Shown here: positions 1-7,228 of the stretch, piece after piece
How the letters are laid out: each line of letters starts with the position of its first letter
Numbering within the stretch: the first letter of the stretch is position 1
Origin: Amoeboradix gromovi
Taxonomy: Eukaryota; Sanchytriomycota; Sanchytriomycetes; Sanchytriales; Sanchytriaceae
Length of the DNA stretch: 13,866 bases
Direction of reading: 5' to 3'
Assembly: GCA_018985225.1 (NCBI GenBank)
Contig: JADGIF010000225.1
Coordinates: forward strand, 1-13,866
Program-made: the position numbers and the translations under genes
Notes under the pieces: model-generated
The model's database searches: none
Told to the model about the DNA's origin: nothing
Seen by the model: the letters and a program-made list of their open reading frames with translations, nothing else

Positions 1-155
1 CGATACAAAAAAGTCATTTATTTTCCTTTCATACTCATCAACTCCTCAACTAGCTGAGTGTCCACTCGCCTGTAAGTCCATAAAATTAATAAAGCTGAAA
101 TAATGTTCAAAGTCGTTACTGAAAGTTAGTCTAGTTTTTTTATTGGATGTCCCAC
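1..155. mobile_element. End fragment of an inverted-repeat mobile element
   Basis: The last 27 bases (129-155) are the reverse complement of the sequence at 13099-13125, matching at about 24 of 27 positions by eye; both termini read GTGGGACA inward. The stretch 88-155 also resembles 13479-13547 in the same orientation, sharing TGAAATAATG and GAAAGTTAGTCTAGT. It is therefore the same end of the same repeat family, with the rest lying off the left edge of the window. No transposase can be recognised in what is visible. The terminus stops 12 bases short of the IFT20-like stop codon. The superfamily is undetermined. Confidence 0.65.
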
Positions 156-166
156 GTGTTTATTTG

Positions 167-505
167 TTATTCTTCTCCTTTTTGAAAAGAGGATAATTGT
201 TTTTCTAGTAGGTCCAGCTCCATTAGACTGTTATTATAGGTTTCTTTAAACTGAATCTCCAAAGCGGCTCTTTTTTGCCTCTCTGCAGCTATTAGCAGCT
301 GATATCCAATGACTCTTGACCTTTTATCTTCGATGATATTTACTTGCTCTTGAATATTGGAAAGACTAGATTGACTTGAATCAACAAAATCCTGAACATT
401 ATTCATAAATTCATATGCATAGCTTGAAATGTCTTCACTTTGTTTGTATATAGCTGGGCTCAAAACTCTTAATTTTCCATTTTCGTCAATCGATATTTCT
501 GACAT
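167..505 (-). CDS. IFT20: IFT20-like intraflagellar transport complex B coiled-coil protein
   Basis: A 112-residue, mostly helical protein predicted as a coiled coil. It matches the IFT20 pattern: KLRVLSP near residue 11, then DFVDSSQ near residue 40, a long helix with the IGYQLL segment (family: AIGxRxLL) near residue 66, and a charged C-terminal coil. IFT20 is normally about 130 residues, so this copy is slightly short at both ends but complete, from ATG at 505 to TAA. IFT20 is the small IFT-B subunit that, in animals, also resides at the Golgi and hands membrane cargo to cilia. Its gene is divergent from the importin gene, with starts 246 bases apart. An AATAAA lies just after the stop, between it and the end of the mobile repeat. 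Recognition is from short motifs, so a diverged coiled-coil protein of another kind is not excluded. Confidence 0.7.
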   Translation of the reverse strand: MSEISIDENGKLRVLSPAIYKQSEDISSYAYEFMNNVQDFVDSSQSSLSNIQEQVNIIEDKRSRVIGYQLLIAAERQKRAALEIQFKETYNNSLMELDLLEKQLSSFQKGEE

Positions 506-751
506 TTTGAAACATTTTCAATTCAGCACCAAATGTGTACGGCGTACTTTTTGTAAGCCAAAGGGTTGGTGCAAGATTAACTTCAACTTACGCTATTAGC
601 CTTGACTTTGTAACCAGTAAACTTTGTCTTTTAACTTTTGTGCAGTATCCGACGCTAAGTTTATTTTTCCTAATAAGTTCCAGTTATGAATTAGATTTCT
701 CTTTGATTGACCGCTTGACTTCCAAAACTATGTGGTTGTACCTTGAAACTC
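506..751. promoter_or_regulatory. Shared divergent promoter region of the IFT20-like and importin genes
   Basis: The 246 bases between two divergent start codons must carry both promoters. I see T-rich tracts but no clear TATA box or palindrome. A weak open frame across it (535-762, +) lacks an ATG and resembles no family, so the region is treated as noncoding. Confidence 0.4.
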
Positions 752-3346
752 ATGTCATATGAACAGCAGATCTACGATCTTCTTGATAATGAGTTGTCAC
801 ATTTAAACCCACACCCTATTTACGAGTTTTCAAATGACGATGCTTTTATTGACGTTTTGTTGCAAATAATTTCCAATAAATCATTTGAACTAAATCGTCA
901 ACAATTAGCCGCCATCTTAATCCAGCAATCCAAAAAATATACCCATTCACAAGTGGCAATACTAATTGAGCTCTCAATTCATCATCAAAACAACAGCATT
1001 CGTGAGTACCTCGTTAAAGGGTTTTCCATTTGGTCACGTAGCAATTGGTACAATTTCCCAAACTATTTTCATATTCTGTTAAGCAATGTTCAGAGCAAAC
1101 CTCGGCCTGGGCTGTTTTGTTTAAATAAAATATTAAAGGAATTCAGCACAAAGCGCTGTGGAAAAGATTTAAAGCAGTTGAATGATGAATACTACTCCGT
1201 TATATCTTTTTTACACTCGTGCTATGAGCAGTGTAATGATGACATGTTACTCAAGTATGTCGTTGATTGTGCCCGTTATGCGATTTGTTGGAGTAAAATC
1301 AATAATACTCCCGGGGTCTCTAATTTTATTTCCTTGACCATTTCTAACCGACAGTCTAACCCCACTGCAAATCATTACAAAGCGCTTGTAAAATTCCATT
1401 CTGATCTCTTCTTAACTACTTCTATTCCTCCAATTCAAGGATATCCTTCATTATTAAAACGTCTAATTTGGCTGGGGGAATTGACGACCCTGCTGATCAA
1501 AGTAATTATTGATCCATCTTCGCATTTATCTCAAAAAAAGTCAATTCTAGTTCTTGGTAACATCTACCAGGGTATTGACCTGCTTACTCCTCCCAAACAT
1601 CCACTATCTAACTTGTTTTTGGATCCCAATTTTCTTCGTCAATTAGCGGATTATTTGCTTCAAATTTGTAGATTTGACAACATTCTGGTAGAGTATGATC
1701 TCTCTATTGATCAGCTAATGGATCCTGTGGATGGGTGGGAGCTAATGGCACTGGATATTACAACTGATGATGATGGTAATGCTAATTATATCGATTTGTT
1801 TTTTGATAAGCTGTCCAAGTGTATTAGCGATCCTAAGCCATTTGTTGAATATCTGGTTCAGTTTAGCACTTCTGATATTCAGGTAATTGATGTAATACTA
1901 CGCTTGTGTAGTCAATTTGGGGTGTACCCGTTGTTAACGTTTATCGACAACTGCATTTCATTAGCCCACCAGTCCGATTTCAATCTAATTGTTGTTGTGA
2001 TGCGCCTGTGTGCAATAGTCAGCACTCATTGTGATGTGTTTGTTAATAACGTCAAGGATTTTATCACTGTTGTTATACAGCAAATTGTCAGCAACCATCA
2101 GTCACATCCATTGATTGTCGTATCTGTACTGTATCTGTTGAAAAAGCTGATTCAAGAGGATCACTTCCAATACTTGGCGCAAGATGCGTTGATAATCAGC
2201 TTAAACCACCTGAATACTTTATTAACTGCAGAAGCTAAATGCGAGTGTTTATCAACTGCCAATTGTGCCTTGGAGATACTTGGTAAAGATAGAATTATCC
2301 CTATTTACGAGGACATCTTAAGCTGTTTATCTAAAGCATGGGAATGTAACCACATGATTATGAAACCTGTACTTATCGGCTGTATGCTGACAATGACTGA
2401 GATATTAAACACTGATGCAGTAGTAATGAGTGGTAGTGTAATAGACATAGTCAATACATCGTTTTTAGAGAAGCAACTGCTGCTAGATGATGCGCTATAT
2501 CTATTAATCACATTTACCTCACACTGTTTAAATGCTAACAATAAAGAAAGTATACAGCCATTTGTATATGAAATAATTAATATGATATCTAATGGTATTG
2601 GCAGTAGTGAGCAGATTTATTGTTATTACAAAGTTCTGGAGATATACGGCATATATGCCTCCATCGATGAATTGATGATGATTCTATCGACTGTCCTAAA
2701 TTTAATGCAATTCTGTGAAGACTTGGAACTTATAAATGCAAGTATATACCTGATTACCGAGGTATTGTACTATATACACGTAGGGCAACATGAAACATAC
2801 AACAATGACTCTTTATACAGCTGCTTACAAATGGGTTTACAGTGCATAGGTATAAATGCCCAACAGAGCATTTTATCGCTCAATATGATCAGCATTTTAG
2901 TAACCATGGGGGTAAATATAGAGCATCCAGAATTTTTGATACATTCCTGTATAGACAAATGGGATTACATAACAATGCCAAGATACAAAAAGAACTTATG
3001 TATACTGACTTGTAAACTAGTTGAGTATTGTGGGATAGATGAACTAATAGCGATAGTACCAAACTGGTCAACAATGCTGTTTGACTTGAAAGAGAACAAA
3101 GACGGATGGGATGAGAAATACACAAGGATGATACCTTGCCCGTTACATGGGTTAGGAATAGCCAACTCAAAACATGAAGAAAGGCTGAACAAAATAAATA
3201 TGGAGATTTTGAGTATAGGGATGAAGAAACTAATGCAGAACTGTATAGCAGAGTATACTACTAAACATCAAGAGATATGGAGAATGGTTCTAGAAAAATT
3301 GGATCCGCAACTAGTTCAGGAATTCCAAAGAGCATTACTTCAGTAA
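752..3346 (+). CDS. Importin-beta family karyopherin, importin-11/Kap120-like
   Basis: An 864-residue protein made almost entirely of helical HEAT-type repeats. The N-terminus follows the importin-beta N-terminal pattern: RQQLAAILIQQSKKY in place of the family's 'LA.IYFKN.I..YW', then an IREY helix and NWYNFPNYFHILLSNV in place of 'WPELIPTLI'. The segment LNKILKEFSTKRCGKDLKQL resembles the importin-11 helix ending in K.L.SKR. An acidic region near residue 325 (SIDQLMDPVDGWELMALD) recalls the importin-11/Kap120 'L..W..DPEGF' element. Such proteins carry cargo into the nucleus with RanGTP. Importin-11 has about 975 residues, so this is a compact version. ATG 752 is chosen over the in-frame TTG at 743. 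No intron is apparent. AATAAA follows the stop within about 10 bases. Membership of the karyopherin superfamily is likely; the subfamily is less sure. Confidence 0.62.
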   Translation: MSYEQQIYDLLDNELSHLNPHPIYEFSNDDAFIDVLLQIISNKSFELNRQQLAAILIQQSKKYTHSQVAILIELSIHHQNNSIREYLVKGFSIWSRSNWYNFPNYFHILLSNVQSKPRPGLFCLNKILKEFSTKRCGKDLKQLNDEYYSVISFLHSCYEQCNDDMLLKYVVDCARYAICWSKINNTPGVSNFISLTISNRQSNPTANHYKALVKFHSDLFLTTSIPPIQGYPSLLKRLIWLGELTTLLIKVIIDPSSHLSQKKSILVLGNIYQGIDLLTPPKHPLSNLFLDPNFLRQLADYLLQICRFDNILVEYDLSIDQLMDPVDGWELMALDITTDDDGNANYIDLFFDKLSKCISDPKPFVEYLVQFSTSDIQVIDVILRLCSQFGVYPLLTFIDNCISLAHQSDFNLIVVVMRLCAIVSTHCDVFVNNVKDFITVVIQQIVSNHQSHPLIVVSVLYLLKKLIQEDHFQYLAQDALIISLNHLNTLLTAEAKCECLSTANCALEILGKDRIIPIYEDILSCLSKAWECNHMIMKPVLIGCMLTMTEILNTDAVVMSGSVIDIVNTSFLEKQLLLDDALYLLITFTSHCLNANNKESIQPFVYEIINMISNGIGSSEQIYCYYKVLEIYGIYASIDELMMILSTVLNLMQFCEDLELINASIYLITEVLYYIHVGQHETYNNDSLYSCLQMGLQCIGINAQQSILSLNMISILVTMGVNIEHPEFLIHSCIDKWDYITMPRYKKNLCILTCKLVEYCGIDELIAIVPNWSTMLFDLKENKDGWDEKYTRMIPCPLHGLGIANSKHEERLNKINMEILSIGMKKLMQNCIAEYTTKHQEIWRMVLEKLDPQLVQEFQRALLQ

Positions 3347-3466
3347 TGAATAAATACAGTTTACTAAGAATAAGGCAGTGTTTATGCTACGTCGAAAGCT
3401 TGTATTTTAAACAAAAGCAACCAAAAACTTAACAAGTTCTGGGAGTCAACAGAAAACTGTTTTCAG

Positions 3467-4669
3467 CTACGAATCTGTTCCAAGAATGTCGATCAACATG
3501 TCATTGACTTCTTCCATCACTACCTCTAGTATACTGTAATCTTTTGTATTATACACTTGCTTCACTGCTTCAGATAGGTATGCAGATACATTGATCTCTA
3601 ATGGCGAATTCGGCGCAATATAAAGTTTATAAAGCAAATCAAAAGAAAGCTCAATTTCGGTGTCGATATACAATCTCTTCATGGAATGGTAGTCTTGTTT
3701 AAACAGGACTAGTTCGATGCAAAATCGCTGTGCAGCTTTCTTTTTTAGTTCCAAGAAATCTAAAGAAACAGTACTATGATTTCGAGGCATTGTAAGTCTT
3801 ATAGATTTGTTTCTTCTAGACTTATATATCATTAGAATTGGTATGATAACGCTCAATGTGTGTCCAATTATAAGCATTATTATAATTGAAACTGTCCAAA
3901 ACTGATGCCCGGTATACCGCAATGCTAGCCCAAGAGCATAAGCTATAGGTGTGACTATGCACAAAAATATAGTAAACTCATATTTCATAAAATACGGATC
4001 ATGCGAACTTCTCAGTAGATAAGCTACAAAATATGATGCCAAAGTATTAAGAATGAAAAACAAGTACATTAAATAGTACATTTCGAAGAGACACAGCGGC
4101 TCATAAAATTTCAGAGGATAAAAACATAGCAACAAAGTTCCACTAAATGCGCCTATCAGCATGAAACTGATTAAGGAAACTAAAACAATCCTTGGTTTGA
4201 AAAACTTAGTCTGATTTAAATGTGTATCAATAATTTGAATTTTGTTTGAATTGCTCTTGAGTTTTCGCTCTAGTGTTTTCGAGCGTATAACTATCTTTTC
4301 AAACCAGTTCATGCGTTCTATATACTGATGATATTCTTTTTCATTTAGTGTTTTTATCATGCCCGAATGTTTTTCGAATATTAAACATATTCCACGAACA
4401 ATATAGGTAAACATAAACACTCCGTAGAACATGTAGTTTACGTAAAAATGAATCGAACATGGCAGCATTAAATACATATAATTGAAAAATGTGAAAATGA
4501 AATTTTCACTGCAGCAAATAAATACCACGACTGAGAACATCAACATGTTTATATAACCCCTTTTAGCTATCGTGGCGTCGTACCTGTTGATGTGAATTGC
4601 GATTACCCAGCCTGTAATCCACAAAAATAAAATGATCTCCAAAATAAAAAAAGAGACAAAATCAGGCAT
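3467..4669 (-). CDS. Seven-transmembrane protein with C-terminal RGS domain
   Basis: Numbered from ATG 4669, this 400-residue protein has seven hydrophobic helices at roughly 3-26, 38-62, 75-98, 160-184, 196-219, 230-250 and 257-282, and a basic cytosolic loop between helices 3 and 4 (99-159). The tail (about 303-396) is an RGS domain: RFCIELVLFKQDY matches the first RGS helices, NSPLEINVS the 'PLElNl' G-alpha contact region, and EVVMEEVNDML the last helix. RGS domains speed GTP hydrolysis by G-alpha. The 7TM-RGS fusion is known in plants (AtRGS1) and in fungi and suggests a ligand-controlled brake on heterotrimeric G-protein signalling at the plasma membrane. Coding-like sequence continues upstream in the same frame to ATG 4897, broken by one TAA, so 4669 is probably not the true start (see the 5' exon entry). 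The gene converges on the importin gene, with 120 bases between their stops. Confidence 0.82.
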   Translation of the reverse strand: MPDFVSFFILEIILFLWITGWVIAIHINRYDATIAKRGYINMLMFSVVVFICCSENFIFTFFNYMYLMLPCSIHFYVNYMFYGVFMFTYIVRGICLIFEKHSGMIKTLNEKEYHQYIERMNWFEKIVIRSKTLERKLKSNSNKIQIIDTHLNQTKFFKPRIVLVSLISFMLIGAFSGTLLLCFYPLKFYEPLCLFEMYYLMYLFFILNTLASYFVAYLLRSSHDPYFMKYEFTIFLCIVTPIAYALGLALRYTGHQFWTVSIIIMLIIGHTLSVIIPILMIYKSRRNKSIRLTMPRNHSTVSLDFLELKKKAAQRFCIELVLFKQDYHSMKRLYIDTEIELSFDLLYKLYIAPNSPLEINVSAYLSEAVKQVYNTKDYSILEVVMEEVNDMLIDILGTDS

Positions 4670-4732
4670 CAACGTGGCTTCACAGATCTTGAAAACACGA
4701 AATACTGTAATCGACTTGATTTATTTCAATAC

Positions 4733-4897
4733 AGGCTTCTTAGGTACTTCTTCGCCATATAATCCTCTTCCCTGGATATTAGAATCATGCTCATCTAATC
4801 CTGATCTAGGCAACGATGAAAATATCTTATAGCTTTTCTCTAATACGCTCTTTTCCTTTGACTTACTGCCTAAACTATTAGCCGAGTTAGAATCCAT
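4733..4897 (-). CDS. Probable 5' exon of the 7TM-RGS gene
   Basis: From ATG 4897 the frame reads a serine- and charge-rich stretch of 55 codons (MDSNSANSLGSK..., later SSLPRSGLDEHDSN and GEEVPKKP) that looks like a normal cytosolic or extracellular leader. It is in the same frame as the RGS gene (228 bases between the two ATGs) and is separated from it only by a TAA at 4721-4723. A GT at 4732 can pair with AG ending at 4715 (18 nt) or at 4688 (45 nt). Both lengths are multiples of three and remove the TAA, joining to ...ICEATLMPDF. The resulting protein would have 470 or 461 residues. Alternatives are an in-frame upstream ORF or a disabled start. The choice of splice sites is inference. Confidence 0.5.
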
Positions 4898-5379
4898 AGT
4901 TTGAAAATGGTCCCCAATCCAAATTATGCATCACCTCTAAATATAAGACAGCATCAGATGATCGGCGTATTATTCATTTTCTTGTCCATCAAGTAAATAA
5001 TCATAAGCCTTAATGATCTAACAAAGTTGAGTATTATGCACACCACTTTTAGGCTCGCAGAGTATGAAGGAGCTGTCTTACAAAAATTATGAGGAAAATT
5101 ACTCAAAGCGCTGATTAAACTACAAATTGAAATTAAAAAGGATATTGTTAGCTTTGTTCACCTATTTGGTCATGCGGCATGTGCCGCTTATCACATGTCA
5201 GATAAAAAAGCTTAGATCACCTTTCACAATTGCAAAATATTTAGATGCATTTCAAAATCGAACTTATTGAAGAAAAAGAATTGAGCACTCAATAAAAGTG
5301 CTATCTAGGGGAATCACTTTGGACTCCATGAGACTAACCAAAGGGGACATCCAAAAACCAAACGGAGAAACTTCACAAC
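4898..5379. promoter_or_regulatory. Divergent intergenic region, 7TM-RGS and chitin deacetylase
   Basis: This 482-base region separates the divergent RGS and chitin deacetylase genes. It holds a perfect palindrome at 5174-5187, paired GATA-type sites at 5188-5205, two AGGGG motifs (5307-5311 and 5342-5346, like yeast stress elements), and a TATA-like AATAAAAG near 5291. A short upstream reading frame, ATG 5328 to TAA 5411, overlaps the deacetylase start in another frame. Functional roles are inferred from motif resemblance only. Confidence 0.4.
5174..5205. promoter_or_regulatory. Palindrome CGG-N6-CCG plus inverted GATA pair
   Basis: GCGGCATGTGCCGC is a perfect inverted repeat containing CGG-N6-CCG, the layout bound by Zn2Cys6 regulators such as Ppr1. 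It is followed at once by TTATC, eight bases, GATAA, an inverted pair of GATA-factor cores. It lies about 175-205 bases upstream of the chitin deacetylase ATG, a typical fungal promoter distance. Binding is inferred. Confidence 0.4.
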
Positions 5380-6936
5380 ATGTTAGTTCTATTGTTAAGT
5401 GTATTTGCTAAAGATTGCGGACCTTCCGTTGGACGGTGTGGTGGTTCCAGCTGTTGTTCTAAATACGGATGGTGTGGTGTAGGCGACGAATGGTGTGGAA
5501 AAGGATGTCAAACCGGTTTTGGCAGATGTACAAGTGACCCGATTGTGAAAGTTCCGGCACCAAAAGCCACTCAAGTGACGACAGATGGCAGGTGTAGCGA
5601 AAGTTTGCTATGTCCGTCAGGTTATTGCTGCTCGGTTTATGGATGGTGTGGTAAGTCACCAGCATATTGCACATTTCCCAACTGTTTTCAACAATGTCCA
5701 GCAAACAATCACTTCGGTGGGCATTCCGGTTATCACTTTGGTGGGCGCCCTCATGAGTCTTCTGATTACCATTTAGGTGAACACTCTGATAAACACTGGA
5801 GAAAGTATTCCGGCGACAAATCCGGTAAGCACACTGATAAACACTGGAGAAAGTATTCCGGAGACAAATCCGGTAAGCACACTGATAAACACTGGGATGA
5901 GCATCAGGATGAGCATCAGGATGAGCATCAGGATGAGCATTCAGTTGAAGGTAGACCTTCAGAGACAATCACTGTTGAAGAAGCAACAAAGACCGCCATT
6001 CCTTCAAAGACATCAACTGGATCCGTATCAGTAACAGAGTTAAGCACCAAAACTTCAAAGTCATCTAGCTCAACTAGCTTTGCTGTTGTAACAGAAACAA
6101 GAAAAGCCTCTTCTACATCGAGTGCACTTGCTGAAACAACAACTGCGAAAGAGGTGACAGCAAAAGCGTCAGCAACATCATCCTCTGCAGTAAGCACAGC
6201 AATATCATCCTCTGCAGTAAGCACGGCAACATCATCCTCTGCAGTAAGCACAGCAACATCTTTTCCAAATCCAACATTGGCCAGTCCTATCACAAACTGC
6301 AAGGTGGGCAAAACAGTTGCTTGGACATTTGATGATGGCCCGGATCCTATTAAAACAGAGAAATTGATGGGGAAGGTTGATGCTAGAGTAGCAAAAGGGA
6401 AATCTAAGATCCCACTGACATTCTTTCAGGTAGGTGATTTGATTAAAGATAACCCACAAATCATCAAGGATATGTACAATAGAGGATTTACAGTTGCAGA
6501 TCACAGTCTGTCGCATCTCGGAATCGTCTTGAATAAAAACGTTATGACTCCTACAAAGATCAAAGCAGAGGCGTTAGACAATCAGAACTTGATTGAGTCC
6601 GTAATAGGAAGAAAACCTAGATTCTTTCGACCACCTTATGGTGAATACTCTGCGGAATCTATGCAGATCTGGAATTCATTGGGCTTGTATGCAATTAACT
6701 GGTCCATAGACGCGGTGGATTGGGCAACCCCTTATGTTACAGCAGATGGTAGTGACGCATTGGTCAACATTAAAGCGCAGTTTAACGCAGATTCAAATTC
6801 AGGGCACATCATTCTGAGCCACGACATTCAGGCGGGTTCAATTGACTTCTTTGATGAGATCGCCGACTTTGTTGAATCCAAGGGATACAAGTTCGTTAGC
6901 TTAGAAGAATGTCTAGGAATTTCTCCATACATGTAA
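5380..6936 (+). CDS. Secreted chitin deacetylase with two CBM18 domains and a His-rich linker
   Basis: A 518-residue extracellular enzyme that removes acetyl groups from chitin to give chitosan. Order: a very short hydrophobic leader (1-10); CBM18 hevein-type domain 1 (about 13-50, CCSKYGWCG core); CBM18 domain 2 (about 70-106, CCSVYGWCG core); a His/Asp/Lys-rich repeat region (111-187); a Ser/Thr-rich, probably O-glycosylated linker (195-300); and a NodB polysaccharide deacetylase domain (about 312-512). All catalytic motifs are intact: TFDDGP (D318 base, D319 metal), HSLSH (H375 and H379 metal ligands), RPPYG (417-421), DAVDW (444-448) and LSHD (H481 catalytic acid). No C-terminal GPI signal is seen, so it is likely retained in the wall by its CBM18 domains. 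No intron. ATG 5380 is the only in-frame ATG after the TAA at 5335. AATAAA occurs about 10 bases after the stop. Confidence 0.95.
   Translation: MLVLLLSVFAKDCGPSVGRCGGSSCCSKYGWCGVGDEWCGKGCQTGFGRCTSDPIVKVPAPKATQVTTDGRCSESLLCPSGYCCSVYGWCGKSPAYCTFPNCFQQCPANNHFGGHSGYHFGGRPHESSDYHLGEHSDKHWRKYSGDKSGKHTDKHWRKYSGDKSGKHTDKHWDEHQDEHQDEHQDEHSVEGRPSETITVEEATKTAIPSKTSTGSVSVTELSTKTSKSSSSTSFAVVTETRKASSTSSALAETTTAKEVTAKASATSSSAVSTAISSSAVSTATSSSAVSTATSFPNPTLASPITNCKVGKTVAWTFDDGPDPIKTEKLMGKVDARVAKGKSKIPLTFFQVGDLIKDNPQIIKDMYNRGFTVADHSLSHLGIVLNKNVMTPTKIKAEALDNQNLIESVIGRKPRFFRPPYGEYSAESMQIWNSLGLYAINWSIDAVDWATPYVTADGSDALVNIKAQFNADSNSGHIILSHDIQAGSIDFFDEIADFVESKGYKFVSLEECLGISPYM
5782..5895 (+). repeat. 48-bp tandem repeat, about 2.4 copies
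   Basis: Units begin at 5782, 5830 and 5878 and are nearly identical at DNA level (differences such as GGC/GGA). Each encodes a 16-residue block H(S/T)DKHWRKYSGDKSGK. The near identity at synonymous positions indicates recent expansion. Confidence 0.9.
5896..5940 (+). repeat. 12-bp tandem repeat encoding DEHQ
   Basis: GATGAGCATCAG is repeated 3.75 times without a mismatch, giving DEHQDEHQDEHQDEH. It follows directly on the 48-bp array, so two unrelated unit lengths extend the same His-rich linker. Confidence 0.92.
6178..6258 (+). repeat. 27-bp tandem repeat, three copies
   Basis: Units at 6178, 6205 and 6232 differ by only a base or two and encode SSSAVSTA(I/T). They lie in the Ser/Thr-rich spacer between the His-rich region and the catalytic domain, where length variation should be tolerated. 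Confidence 0.92.
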
Positions 6937-7134
6937 TGAAAAATAAATTTTTCTTCACTATATTGTACTCTTTCTCTTTATTTGTGTATACTAGTCTATT
7001 AGCTGTGCCAGCACCTATGGTAATTGGAACTCTCAAGCAGGAATAAATAAAGGCGAACATTTAGAGTAATTACTGATTGTCTTATAATCCAACATTAGAA
7101 AATTTTCAGATTTTTTGAATTAAAGAACATTGTG

Positions 7135-7228
7135 ATGGCGTTTATTTATCACTTTAGAACCACATTTCAGCCATTATGAGCAAGCATCCTTTTTTTACTT
7201 TAAACTTGACGATGTTTTTCCAAACACA
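7135..7228 (+). other. Possible 5' exon and short intron of the Fun30-like gene
   Basis: Upstream of ATG 7229 the same frame stays open for 31 codons with no ATG and reads ...FKLDDVFPNTMNWLPSEV, where LDDVFPN resembles the start of a CUE (ubiquitin-binding) helix, a domain found N-terminally in Fun30/SMARCAD1. A start at ATG 7135, followed by removal of GT 7140 to AG 7170 (31 nt, ending TTTCAG), would join MA to HYEQASFFYFKLDDVF in frame. The donor (GTTTAT) is weak and the exon is only five bases long, so this is a hypothesis. Confidence 0.3.

Noticed and set aside
2-112. Open + strand frame of about 36 codons at the left edge
   Set aside because: It could be the tail of an element-encoded protein, but no motif is recognisable and the length is within chance.
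535-762. 75-codon + strand open frame between the IFT20-like and importin genes
   Set aside because: It has no ATG start, resembles no family, and overlaps the importin start in another frame; the region is better explained as a shared promoter.
4632-4832. 66-codon + strand frame opposite the RGS gene start
   Set aside because: Antisense to the coding-like RGS leader; no family resemblance.
5459-5968. 169-codon minus-strand frame opposite the chitin deacetylase
   Set aside because: Its repeats mirror the tandem repeats of the real gene on the other strand, and the + strand frame has intact CBM18 and NodB motifs.
5928-6311. 127-codon minus-strand frame opposite the Ser/Thr-rich linker
   Set aside because: Open only because the + strand repeats lack minus-strand stops; low-complexity shadow.
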